Assembly: GCA_947646735.1 (NCBI GenBank) | Contig: CANTFK010000943.1 | Span: 496,001-560,000, forward strand | Source of the DNA: Peronospora farinosa | Taxonomy: Eukaryota; Oomycota; Peronosporomycetes; Peronosporales; Peronosporaceae | Reading direction: 5' to 3' | Length of the DNA stretch: 64,000 nt | Shown here: positions 24,430 to 35,337 of the stretch, piece after piece | How positions within the stretch are numbered: the stretch's first letter is position 1 | How the letters are laid out: each line of letters begins with the position of its first letter | The notes under the pieces: model-generated | What the model was told of the DNA's origin: nothing | What the model saw: only the letters and a program-made list of their open reading frames with translations | Database searches by the model: none | Position numbers and translations under genes: made by a program

Positions 24430-25989
24430 CTAGAGCCTCCTGAGTCGCTCCTTCTTACCACCAAACTCAGCGTTCAGCGTGAGGCAGTAATACGTGACTT
24501 GCCAGTACGCGCAAAGGAAGACGGCACCGAAAATCGAAAGCAGTCGCCATATCACGTTCAAGAACACATTCCACGTACTGAACCAAACCACAAAGAGCTC
24601 GAATGCTGCCGTGATAGCCACATATAGCCAAAACCGAATCACATAAAGTACACGTGGTATGGACACCACTTGGTGCGGGTCCCAAAAGTTGGAAATCACA
24701 CAGGCAAAGTATATGTGCAGGAACACATTCATGAAGATCGTAAGGCCATAGCCATAGTGCACGGGAGCTAACGGGTGGACGCGCGAAGGAGCGAGTCGGA
24801 AGGCGAGCACCACGAGAGCTATTCGGAGCGCCAGAAAAGCATACCGGACCTGTTTGCTGTTCCGCATGGCCAAGTCCGTGCATCGCTGTTGGATCTGACG
24901 CAAGGGTAACGCAATCTTGAGCGCATACAGAACCGCCGTAAGCAACGCAAGCGAGCTAAAGAAACCCAGCAGCGTCTTTACCGCTTCTTCTGCTCCATAA
25001 CGTTCTTGCGACGCTGGTAGTGTCGCACGGATGTCATGCCACACAGCATGCAAATCCATAAGAAATCCTGCCCACCAGTACCACGGCTTTAAAACAGAAG
25101 CCACGGGGTATCCAACCGTAAGTGCTGGAATACCTCTTGCCGACTCGACCACTACCTTGACCGGACTAATAGGTGATGTCATCGATGCAAACTGCCGCAA
25201 GTAGAATAGTTTCCAATGGTACTGTTCGTAGAAATACTTGTGATTAATATTGTATCCCACGGGCAATCTCATGCCCTTGGGTTCCAGTTTCAATTTCTGC
25301 AGCCCTTCTAGTTCAGCTCCTGTAAACGACGCTTGCAGAGGCGTAAACAACTTGGCTTTCCGTAACATTTTGCTGTACATAGAGGATAGAAATCCCTGAT
25401 CAGCTCCATCAAAGCTCTCTAAATGATCGAGCGCATTCAACAAGCGTTGATATTCCGTAGAAGAGGGTGTAACTACCAATAATCCCGTGTGAAAGTGACA
25501 CGGATTCATAAACACAGCACAGAATTGTCCACAGAGAAAGAGCTCATCTGCATTACGAATCAACACATTGTCAGCATCCAGATACACTACACGTTCATAC
25601 TCGAGCATATTCCACACGTGCAATTTGTTTAACGTGTAAATAAAGTTCTTGTTGCGTAGCGTTCCACCGACAAACGGGTTCTTAATGTTCGTGACATCAA
25701 GTACCCGACACCCCATGGAACGAAATAACGTCTTGCTTTCTTCGGAGACTGATTCCGAGGCTAATACCACCAAGTCATAGGGAGAACCAGTCATTTTAAT
25801 TGAATGCATCATCACTTGAACTCCCAGGACATACTCAGCATCACGACTCGTGCCTTCATAGTGTACAGTCACATAGGCAAATCGACTAGTCGGTGGCTCT
25901 TGTTTATCAATTACTTGTACATCCAAAGACGCCGTTACTGCGTCGAGAAGAAGCGATAGAAATACGAGCATACGCAGTGACCAAGACAT
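24430..25989 (-). CDS. GT8 glycosyltransferase with C-terminal membrane segments
   Basis: Single exon, 519 residues. An N-terminal hydrophobic signal (SWSLRMLVFLSLLLDAVTA) leads into a glycogenin/galactinol-synthase-like GT8 domain (about 35-260): FAYVTVHYEG, YVLGVQVMMHSIK, NKLHVWNMLEYERVVYLDADN with the DxD metal and sugar-nucleotide site, FNPCHFHTG-like NPCHFHTGLLVV, and DGADQGFLSSMY. About five hydrophobic segments follow from residue 345 to 500, with short loops. Membrane-tethered GT8 enzymes of this arrangement (plant PGSIP6/IPUT1 type) act in the secretory pathway; IPUT1 glucuronidates inositol phosphorylceramide. The substrate here is not known. It is divergent from RRP12, with 202 bp between start codons. 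Confidence 0.82.
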   Translation of the reverse strand: MSWSLRMLVFLSLLLDAVTASLDVQVIDKQEPPTSRFAYVTVHYEGTSRDAEYVLGVQVMMHSIKMTGSPYDLVVLASESVSEESKTLFRSMGCRVLDVTNIKNPFVGGTLRNKNFIYTLNKLHVWNMLEYERVVYLDADNVLIRNADELFLCGQFCAVFMNPCHFHTGLLVVTPSSTEYQRLLNALDHLESFDGADQGFLSSMYSKMLRKAKLFTPLQASFTGAELEGLQKLKLEPKGMRLPVGYNINHKYFYEQYHWKLFYLRQFASMTSPISPVKVVVESARGIPALTVGYPVASVLKPWYWWAGFLMDLHAVWHDIRATLPASQERYGAEEAVKTLLGFFSSLALLTAVLYALKIALPLRQIQQRCTDLAMRNSKQVRYAFLALRIALVVLAFRLAPSRVHPLAPVHYGYGLTIFMNVFLHIYFACVISNFWDPHQVVSIPRVLYVIRFWLYVAITAAFELFVVWFSTWNVFLNVIWRLLSIFGAVFLCAYWQVTYYCLTLNAEFGGKKERLRRL

Positions 25990-26191
25990 GGTAAAAGCGC
26001 TGGTTATGAAATCGTAAAATCGAGTTTAGATTGTAAAAGCGTTTTATCTTTGTTATAACAGTGTATAAACACGTTCAAATGGGTGCGATGCATGTTACAC
26101 GAAGGTCGTCAAGACATGACAACCAGTGGTTTTTGGCTACGTCGCTTAAGCTCCATTGATTCGCATCGACCATTATACAGGAACAGTGATA

Positions 26192-29100
26192 ATGGACCCA
26201 TTCATAGAGCTACGAAAGCACGCGGGTGGTACGCATCCGCAAAAAGCCAAGCTTAATGTGGTACTAGGCGCTATCACTGATGTTATCTACGAACGCCGCA
26301 GTAATGCCGATCGATCCGTGCCCATCTCACCCACTGAATACTTTGCTGCACTTATGACGGCACTGGACGCGGCCTCGGACTCGCATCGACAGGAGGTGGC
26401 ACAATTGCTGTCTATGGTTCTGCCTGAAGTACCGGATGCTGTACTGCGTGGAAAGTTTACGGCCGTGGCCAAGTGTCTTACGACGGTGCTGCAGGAAGCT
26501 GGTGACGACGCAATGCTGCTGCGCTCGGCCAGTGCCTGTCTGGCATTGGTGTTGTTGGCACAGGAGCCATCGACCAATACCTGGGCCCGCCCCGAGTTAC
26601 TACGAAGCTTCCACTTGCTGCTGACGCTGGCGATGGACACGCGCCCTAAGGTGCGCAAGGCCGGACACAAGTGGACAATGGACGTCCTTGAGCTTCACGC
26701 GGCCAAGGGCTGCGATGCCCTCTCTACACACATTGCCAGCTTTGCGGAGAATGTGTTTGCTACTGCGGGTAAAGACGGCAAAGACGATCAGAGACTAGTG
26801 CTACTCGTAGCTTTCCTCAAGATGGCGCTACCGCTGTTGCAGCGTAAGGTTGTGGCGTCTCTCGTTGCGGCGCTTGCCGAGTTCCTGGATGCAAGCTCGA
26901 AGACGTTGCGTCTTGTCACGTACGAAGCACTGGACGCGCTAAGCGCGGCGCCAGAGTCGCAGCTTACAGCCGACACTCTTCGCAAGGTTGTGGCTGCTGT
27001 ACTTGATGCGCAGAGCAGTGGATCGCTCGAAGCTCAGGGCGGACCGGTGGCCATTTACGCTGTCCGTGTTCCGTCTCAGGCACTTGTTCGGCTAGCTGCT
27101 GTGAACGCTGAGGCGGCCCGCGAACTGCTTCCGCGAGTGGTATGTGCAGTGTGTTCTCATATTGCCACGAACAATGACCGTGTGCAGCGCCAGGCTGCTC
27201 GATCGTTGCTGAATGTTCTGAAGTCTACAATTTCCCCGGAAGTGCTCGAAACAGAAGGCACGTTCGAGGACATTGCGCGTGTGCTTGCATCTCTACAGAG
27301 TCTGACATCACTGCGCTTTCAGGGGGCGTGGAACCACGTGTTCCCGCTTATTGCTGAGCTTTTCCGCTTTTACGGTTCTGCTAGTCGACCAGCGCTCGAG
27401 CCGATTCTCGTTACATGCTGCGAATTGCACGAGGCTGCTGATCAACTCCCACAGCAGCAACAAGGTGGTAAGAGCGCCCAGGCACTTTCTGAATTGTTTG
27501 CGTTGGCTGCAGGTGCCGCCGTGGAAGCTCTGGGGCCGCGTGCCTTTCTTGAGATCGTTCCTATTGACCACCCCACTGAGATTGTGAGCGAACAGCGCGC
27601 GTGGCTTTTGTCAGTTTTCCGAGACGCGTTGCGATCGGCTCAACATGGTGGCGAGCTTGGTTTTTTTGCTGATGTTGTTCTTCCCATGGCCCGAGCTTGC
27701 GAAGCTGGCGCGCGTGAGCCCAGTGTGACTCCGCTGCAAGCTAAAAAGTTGCATACTCGTGCAATCCAGCTCTGGGCGCTGTTTCCAAGCGTGTGTGCTC
27801 GCGCTATGGATGTGGACACTCACTTTAAGAAGATTGCTAAAATTCTGGCTAGTGCAATGGCCGACCAGCGCTATCCGGAGCTGCGCCTAGCAGTCTGCCA
27901 AGGTCTCCAGGCTCTCGTTAAACGCACTCGGGCGTTACAGAAATCTGTTGCTCGCCGCTATCACCTTGAGACGAAAGATGATGAGGTGGAAGACGCTGAA
28001 GAGGAAGGCGATGATGACGAAAATGACGAGGAGCAGGTAGACGAGGCTAAGCTGGCACGCGACCGTGCTGCTTTGGCCAAGTTCTCTGGGCGTTATGTGC
28101 CTCTACTGCTCTCCTTCGTGGAAGAGTCAGACCCGGAAAAAGACACAGAACGTGCCCAGGTTCTGTTAGATACGCTCGAGGGTTTTGCGTCACTTGCTGA
28201 GGCTAAGCTCATTGGCACAACTTTCAAGAAGGTGATGCAGAAGTTGCTCGAGGCCACGACAGAGGCAAAGCGTGTCGAGTCTGATGGTGCTGGCAACCAC
28301 TCGAAGCGTGCAACCAAGCTAAGACAGACATCGCATGTGCAGATGGCTCTTGCAATGGCCCTGCTGGCCCATGTGGACGACGCCAGCGTAGCGCTGCTGT
28401 ACCGTGTGGTGAAGCCGTACTTGCTGGATGATGCTGATGCTGCTATGCAGAAGCGTTCTTACGCCGCTTTGGTGGCCATTTGCGACTTGCATCCCAAGTT
28501 TCTGTCGGAGGAATCTCAGCTACAGGACCTCACACGTGCAATCTGCGATTCGCTTCTTACTTGCTCTGTGCCAGCCAAGAAAATGCGTCTGCGTGTTCTT
28601 GCGCACTTGATCCGTGCACTGCAGGCTCAACCTACGACTGACGGACTTGCTGAGAAGGAGCTGGTGTCCAGCCTTGTTGGTGAAATCATGCTTTGTACTA
28701 AGGAAGCTAACGGCAAGGCTCGTGAGGCTGCATTCGAGTTGTTGGTGGCCATGGCGATACTTTTGCGCGTTCGTGACCCGCAGAATGGACTCATGGAGTT
28801 TATTCAGATGGTCCTTGGTGGCCTAGCCGCTCGCACGCCCCATATGCGTAGCGCTGCTGTCATTTGTCTTAGTCGTTTGGTCTTTGAATTCGGTCGTGAT
28901 GACCCTGCGATCGCACAGGCTATGCCGGCGCTACTCAAGACAGTTCTCATGTTGCTGCACGAAAAGGCCCGCGAAGTGATTAAGAGTGTCATTGGCTTCA
29001 TGAAGCTTGGTATTGCTGTTTTGCCAAAGGATCAGCTGGAACAGTTTCTCCCCGATATCATCAATGGTCTGTTGGTTTGGATTGGCGAGAGCAAGAACCG

Positions 29101-29903
29101 TTTCCGTGCCAAGACTCGTATTATCCTAATCAAGCTGTGTCGCAAGTTTGGCTACGAGCATGTAGCTGCTCTTGTGCCCGAGGAAGATCGTGCACTAATT
29201 CGTCACATCAAGAAGACAAAGGAACGCGAGGATAAAAAGAAGTCGGAGCTTGCAGTCGAGGCTGCCGAACGCCGTGCTGCTAAGAAGAACCGTGACACTT
29301 TTGAAGAGTTCATGGCTGACTCTGCCGACGAAGGTGACAATGATGAGGCTGCAGCTATGCAGGTGCTCAAGCGGAAGAAGGACTTGCACAAGAAGAACAA
29401 GGGCGGTAAAGTAATTCGTGAAGATGAGGACGATATTATGGATTTCCTCGATGACAACGCAGCGGTGAAGAATATTTTCATGGCACAAAAGGGTGGTCCT
29501 GTCGATGATGAAAGTGAAGATGAATTCCAAATGACCAAGGACGGACGTATGATCATCCCTGGTGGCGAAAACGACGATGACGACATGAAGGGTGGAAGTA
29601 CCAGTGACGATGACGAGGAGAAGATCAAACAGGATGTGGCTTCGCAGTTGCAGCGCATGGGGCTTAACAAGAACAAAAATGTACAAGAATGGTCGATTCA
29701 AGCGCAAACGTGGTGGCGGTGACGATGTCAGTAGTGGTCGTGAGTACCGGGCAAAGAAAGCAGGCGGCGATCTCAAGAAGAAGGGCAAGCTTGAACCGTA
29801 CGCTTACATTCCACTTGACCCAAAGCTTATGGCCAAGCGTCATAAACGTGAAGCTGTCACGCGCTACGGTGGTAGTGTTGGTAAGAGACGAGGGAAAAAG
29901 TAA
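26192..29903 (+). CDS. RRP12: RRP12 ribosome biogenesis factor, frame broken near the 3' end
   Basis: One long exon from ATG 26,192 (MDPFIELRKHAGGTHPQKA). RRP12 is a HEAT-repeat, karyopherin-like protein that binds pre-40S and pre-60S particles and helps their maturation and export. The body is helical repeats with the NUC173 region in the N-terminal half, acidic segments near 27,980-28,050, 29,400-29,460 and 29,560-29,620, and Lys-rich stretches near 29,210-29,400. The frame stops at 29,722 after a nonsensical tail, but the conserved end (REYRAKKAGGDLKKKGKLEPY, AYIPLDPKLMAKR) continues one base out of phase to 29,903. The switch fits an A5 run at about 29,675-29,680, where four A would keep the frame. 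No usable intron is present there. A sequencing or assembly error is most likely. With one frame correction the protein is about 1,236 residues. Confidence 0.87.
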
Positions 29904-30214
29904 GGAGGGAACCAATTATTCATACAGCTAGACATGAAGAAAGAGGCACGAGGGAGTTGTTTTTTTATTTTCCCACAGTAATTTAAAAAAAAAACACGCT
30001 GATCGTATTTTACATTTGCAGATTAATTTCTAGCGTACTTAAGCAGTTCCCTACAAGTGGAGCTCCTCGTTTAAACTCGTATATTCAAGTGTTTAAACAA
30101 TTTAATCTTTTATCCGAAAAAAAAATCCTTCTCTCCCCAATAAAGTGAATTGTGTTAAAAAGACGTCAACGCTTTAAATCCTTGGAACTTCTTCCTCTTG
30201 ATCTCTCTCGTTTC
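29904..30214. other. Intergenic, A/T-rich
   Basis: The 3' flank of RRP12 and 5' flank of the ATG18-like gene, with A runs near 29,985 and 30,118. Nothing else is seen. Confidence 0.45.
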
Positions 30215-30354
30215 ATGTCAGCTATGAATCTCAGTCGTGAACAACAAAATGAACTTCTCTTTGTAGGGTTTAATCAAGATAGCGGTACGTTTCTCTCTCT
30301 CTCTCTCTCTCTTTTGTCTCAACCAAGATCTCTTCTTTATGTCGTGTGTTTATT

Positions 30355-30385
<31 letters not shown>

Positions 30386-32012
30386 ATAGGATGTTTTGCC
30401 TGTGGTACGGACTCAGGTTTCAAGATTTACAATTGTGATCCATTTAAAGAGACATTTTATCGAGGTTTGTCTGTCTTTTTATGAAGCCTCATTTGATACT
30501 TTCATCGAGACTCAGATCGATTTGCTGTGTTGTGAGACAGACTTTTCCGATGGTGGTATTGGTATTGTCGAGATGTTATTCCGTTGTAATATTCTGGCCA
30601 TTGTGGGCGGCGGACGCAATCCGAAATACCCTCCTAACAAGGTCTTTTTTAAACGCTAATACTGGATTGGAATGGACGGAGGATGGACTATCTGACCTGT
30701 TGTAATGCATAGGTTATGATCTGGGACGATCACCAGAGCCGCAATATTGGAGAATTGAGCTTTCGTAGTGAAGTAAAGGCTGTCAAGCTACGTCGGGATC
30801 GGTATGATGTTGTTTGTGATGTTTTTCATTACTGTTTTTTTCTATTGTCTGAAAGTTTTTGTGTGGGATATTAGAGTCGTGGTCGTGCTACAGAACAAGA
30901 TTTACGTCTACAACTTCTGTACGTTACTGGCTGTAACGGCTTGTATGTATCGTTCAATTATCTGACGGATTATCTCGTTACTACTGCAGCGGACTTGAAG
31001 TTGGTGGATCATATCGAAACGCTGGCGAATCCCAAGGGCCTGTGTGCGCTGTGCCCGAATCTGTCCAACACGGTGCTGGCCTGTCCGGGTGTGACGCGCG
31101 GTACTGTCCGTATTGAGCTGTACGATCTGCGGAAGACAACACTTATCACTGCCCACGAAGCAGAGCTGTCGCAGGTGAGTATTTTTTTGTTGGTCAAAAA
31201 GTATTCAGGAGCTAATTGGTTGCTTGCAGATTTGCTTAAACGTTGATGGCACGCGACTTGCGACGGCCTCAGACAAGGGCACCCTTATTCGTATTTTTGA
31301 CACTCAAAGCGGTCAGATCACGCAGGAGTTGCGGTAAGTGTTGGACTTGGTTGCGAAGGTTGAGATGCGGTCCGAGTAAGTAACGCGAACTTTGACTTGT
31401 AGTCGTGGAGCGGATCGTGCGGAGATCTACAGTATTTGTTTCAGCCCGACAGCGCCTTTGCTCGCGTGCTCAAGTGACAAGGGTACAGTGCACGTGTTCT
31501 CGCTGACAGCCGAAGGTTCAGGCCAGAGCTTCTCATGCGACCAAACGACTATGGGAAGTGTTCCCGCGCAAAGCTTGCCATCTCACTTCTCGGCAGGAAG
31601 TGCACCTCGCAGCGGAGACGATGACGGCACCGAGAATTCCAAGTCCAGGTACTGTCATGTGATTAGCCTGTTTTACTTTGGTGTGCTAACGTACGCTTTT
31701 CCTGTGCGTGCGTGCGTTTAGCCTTTCGTTCATGCGGGGATTGCTTCCGAAGTATTTTAGCTCAGAGTGGAGTTTTGCTCAGTTTCGTGTGCCGGAGACC
31801 CGAACGATCTGTGCGTTTGGCACGGAGAAGAATACCATTGTTGGTACGTGTTGCCTCACTATGCGTTGCTTCCTGCGAGGCATTGTGGCTAACAAATTGT
31901 ATGCTTAGTCGTTGGGGCTGATGGATCATTTTACAAAGCTGTCTTTGACGCCAACGGCGAATGTCAGAATACGTCTTACTCGAAGTTCATACAGTCCGAC
32001 GAGGATGAGTAG
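30215..32012 (+). CDS. ATG18: ATG18/WIPI-type PROPPIN (WIPI3/WIPI4-like)
   Basis: Ten exons: 30215..30284, 30390..30464, 30541..30641, 30713..30801, 30875..30918, 30990..31174, 31230..31333, 31403..31648, 31732 region beginning at 31722..31843, and 31909..32012; all phases agree and give 379 residues. PROPPINs are seven-blade propellers that bind PI3P/PI(3,5)P2 on autophagic and endosomal membranes and recruit ATG2. Evidence: [79 protein letters not shown], the lipid-binding LRRG motif formed across the intron at 31,334-31,402, and [17 protein letters not shown]. These blocks are typical of the WIPI3/WDR45B branch. Introns are short; the first contains CT microsatellites. It converges with the XAP5 gene, 278 bp between stops. 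Confidence 0.93.
30291..30386. repeat. CT-rich microsatellites inside intron 1 of the ATG18-like gene
   Basis: A (CT)n tract at about 30,292-30,312 and a second TC/CTTT tract at about 30,353-30,385 that forms the polypyrimidine tract before the TATAG acceptor. Length variation could affect splicing (inferred). Confidence 0.85.
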
Positions 32013-32290
32013 ACTCCCTACTCCTAAGGTTCTGCTCTTTTCCAACGAAGCCGTCGAGATTGCTAATTTCTAGCACGAAGTGGCTAGTTGGAGCGGCGCG
32101 TTCATCAACAGCGTGTGCTGTTGACAATGGCTGTACCATCTTTTATTGCGCTTTGTTTTCCGTTGCCAGTTTGATCACACTTCTTAGGTTGTCAAATGTG
32201 AGCTCGGTTTTAACAAAGCATTACTAAAGACTTTGACTCCATCTATTTCCTGCCGCAGGCATAGCGACCGAATTGCCACGAATAGATGCG

Positions 32291-33847
32291 TTAATCGCCA
32301 TGGATGGTGTACTTCTCGCGGATAACATTAGGATCATACTGCAAAAGCATAGCATCGTTAGTCTGCATTTCGAGCGCAGGACTTTCACTTCAAACGTATG
32401 TACTCACCACTTCCCACCGACTGGCAGGAAAAATGTGCTTGTTCTTTTCGTACCAATGGCGATCTACCACTTTACCAGGGTGTGACTATGGACATAACAG
32501 CACACATTATCCACAATGATTACCCCACAAAAGACGTGTAGAGCGACGTAACTCACCTCATCTTTCTCGACGCGCCGGTCCTGTAACAGACGGACATCGT
32601 CGTGCACATCGAAGTGAAAGAGCGGCCCACTTTTTCCGCGCGCTTTGGTCACAATCAAATCATAAAATGAGTAATGCTGCCGGTAAAAGAAAAGCACAAG
32701 TTAGAAGTATTCCAGCTAATCCAAGCTTCACAAGTCGCTTACATGGGGGATGATGAGGTCCTCCTTGATGTAAATCAGGTTCTCGGCACCGACACCACGT
32801 AACTCTGCAAATTCGGACACCAGCTGCTGCTTCACAAGCTCCAGATACTTGCCAATCGTCGTCTTCTTAGATACCTATTCAGACACGTAAACAAATCTTT
32901 CAGCAACTTTCACTTCCTATCCGCAACTTCCAGTCATACTATTTTCTCACCGTGATCTCCCGACGGTGTCCTGAGCCATCCCAGTAGCTGTAGGTCACTG
33001 CAACATTCTCATCTGATGAAATAGCGCATCAATTGTATCACGACAAGCGTAAACGTTTAGCAGCCATCTTACACTCTCAGCACCGCTGAAAGGCACCACG
33101 TACTTTTAATAACTTCTTGTTCCGCTTCCCACTCTGCACGGAGCCGCTGACGTTCTCGAGCCTCCTCCTTCTCCCGTTCCTTATCCGGCAAAAAGTCCGT
33201 CTCCACTTCAGGGTTCTTGATACTCTTCTTGACACGCTTCGACGGCACAATTTCTTCCTCAGCTCCTTCTTCACCGTCCAAATCAAACGATAGTAACCCC
33301 ATCACTTTTGCTTTTCGTTTCTTCTTCTTTGTCTTCTTCAGTTCTTTCTCCTGTACCTCTGGTCTAATAAAACACCAATAGCAACAAGTCAAATACGTGA
33401 ATTCCTCAACAAATCCAACAATAATTACCAACAGCTACAACTGAACGCACTGCAACTCAATCGAAACGTTTTTCCGGTTCTGCAGGTCCTCACGCTTCTT
33501 CCGGAACTCTTCAGCTGTCACGAGCCCCACCGTTTGACGCTAGAAACCCCAACAAAAATCAATGAAAATAAGTAAAAGCACTTTAAATCAGTAAAAACAA
33601 GTAGTAAAATGGCCAATTCTTGGCTCAAACGTGCTTTAAACTCGGTCTCGTCGTCGTCCGGATGCGACTGGAAATTCGCATCGATGCGAGTTCCTCGACG
33701 GTTGATCTTCTTAATATCCTCACACTTGGTCTCGTACTCCTTTTGCTGTTTCTCACGCTGCTTTGTCAACTTTGCAGCAACTGATCCAGCCACGTTACCC
33801 TCCACCGTATGCGCACCTGACGACCCATAGCGCTCGATACCGGTCAT
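32291..33847 (-). CDS. FAM50: XAP5/FAM50 family nuclear protein
   Basis: Eight exons on the minus strand: 33847..33599, 33539..33439, 33363..33104, 33012..32951, 32874..32743, 32676..32557, 32485..32408, 32338..32291, all in phase, 349 residues. Members are conserved nuclear proteins (human FAM50A, plant XCT) tied to spliceosome function and the circadian clock. The N-terminal half is charged coiled coil with a basic [11 protein letters not shown] stretch (probable nuclear signal) and [10 protein letters not shown]. The C-terminal XAP5 domain is strongly conserved: [23 protein letters not shown] joined by splicing to [48 protein letters not shown], ending [15 protein letters not shown]. The junction between exons 2 and 3 is the least certain because the residues there are not conserved. 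Confidence 0.92.
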
Positions 33848-34203
33848 AATGGAAATGAACATGTCGTACCGATATTATACAGTAAGTACTGTATCGTACC
33901 GGTAACTTCATTGGAATACTCGTTTGTACGATTCCGTAAGTACGGCATGATATTGTCATATTTGGACTAAGTACGTAGTTGAAATAGAATATTTGAACTT
34001 TCAGACGATGCTACGCAGACTCAAGACCTCGTCGGACGCGTACGTCGTCCGTGATGCTCTTAATGGCATCTACTAGTCTCATAATATAGGAGGTAACAGT
34101 ATATTGACATGAATATCCACGCTGTAGTAGCTCGCAACCATCTCCAAATGGAACATTGGACGAAACACAAGGCAGTGATGAGCAGAGCAGTCGTGACGGA
34201 CCC
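33848..34203. promoter_or_regulatory. Divergent upstream region with small palindromes
   Basis: Lies between the starts of the XAP5 gene (minus) and the AKTIP-like gene (plus). Two dyads share a core: ACAGTAAGTACTGT at 33,879-33,892 and CCGTAAGTACGG at 33,934-33,945. Their placement suggests binding sites (inferred). No gene is seen. Confidence 0.4.
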
Positions 34204-35178
34204 ATGTCGTCGCTGCAGAAGTACCGGTCACAAACAATGAAAGACTATGGTCTTATGATTGAATACAAACATTTACGTCAACATGTTCCGAGTGGCATCT
34301 ATGTACTGCCGAGTTTCGACCACTCGCGTGTCTGGTACGGGACCATCTTTATCCACGCCGGCCTTTATCGTAATGGGATCTTCAAGTTTACCATTTTCCT
34401 GCCCGAGAGGTAACAGTAGAATTGATGGAGGTTACTAGAGTACGAGTGTCTGACGTGGTGTATACTGTTATATATTGTAGCTATAATGGACCGGGGACGT
34501 ATCCTCGCATTGTGTTTAACACTAACGTCTTCCATCCTTATGTGTACAAAGAGACAAAGCAGCTGGATCTACATCCAAAGTTCCCAGAGTGGGACCCAGA
34601 GCTGCATTATATGGTCGCAGTGCTTACCTACCTTAAAGGGATTTTTTACATGAAAGACTTCCCGGAAAGGAGTCTTGTTGCCAATAGCGACGCGTTGGAC
34701 ATGTACGTTGAAAGATTGGTGTTGACAAGATATGGAGATAGTGGTGTCGGCTCAGTTGTTGCTTTGTGGATCGAGCAGGTTTCGTCATGATCCCGAAAAC
34801 TATGTGAACAAAGTGGAGGAGTGTGTGGACGAGTCCCTTACAAATGTCTACAACAACGAGCAGGGCTCCACCATCCGCTTCACCAAGCACAATCCGGCAC
34901 ATGACAATCTACGGCAGGAGCTTTTTGCACAATTGGATGCAGCGTCGGTAAGTCTCAATTATTTGTGTTGCATAAGGACTCGAGGTCGACTTCACTAACA
35001 GTCTGACTAAATTTTGGTCTTCCAGGCTGTAGCACCACAGACACTAGAAGAGAAGATGGCCGTTCCACCATCTACACGTTCATTGTCTATTGTAACAGCA
35101 GCCGCAGCTGGAGGTTCTTCTAGCCAAGTACCTGCAGCTCTTGCCGATGAACCAATGCCAGACTCGTTTGAGGAGTAA
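34204..35178 (+). CDS. AKTIP: AKTIP/FTS-like ubiquitin E2 variant
   Basis: Exons 34204..34409, 34481..34702, 34779..34947, 35026..35178, in phase, 249 residues. AKTIP (Fused Toes) is an E2-fold protein without ligase-transfer activity; with Hook proteins and FHIP it links endosomes to dynein. Evidence: YGLMIEYKHL, HVPSGIYVLPSFDHSRVWYG, IFIHAGLYRNGIFKFTIFLP, then, across intron 1, SYNGPGTYPRIVFNTNVFHP. At the position where active E2 enzymes have HPN followed by the catalytic Cys, this protein reads FHPYVYKETKQLDLHP, so no catalytic Cys is seen, as expected for this family. The C-terminal 50 residues are Ala/Ser-rich and disordered. The frame is open back to 34,156 without an ATG, so the first ATG is used; a non-coding first exon is possible. 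Confidence 0.85.
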
Positions 35179-35337
35179 ATAGGACGACATGTGTGTAGCA
35201 AAAGGCACTCTTTTAACTTTTCAAATTGCGAAATTTCTCCTTTCATGTAGCAACTGAAACCACAATATTCTCTTTTCGCTTGTGAAATCAGAAAATTTGT
35301 AAACGGAAATTTCCATTACGTGATATTGGCAGTACAC

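Noticed and set aside
29195..29788. Minus-strand frame of 197 codons over RRP12
   Set aside because: Antisense shadow of acidic and Lys-rich coding sequence; no family and no splice support.
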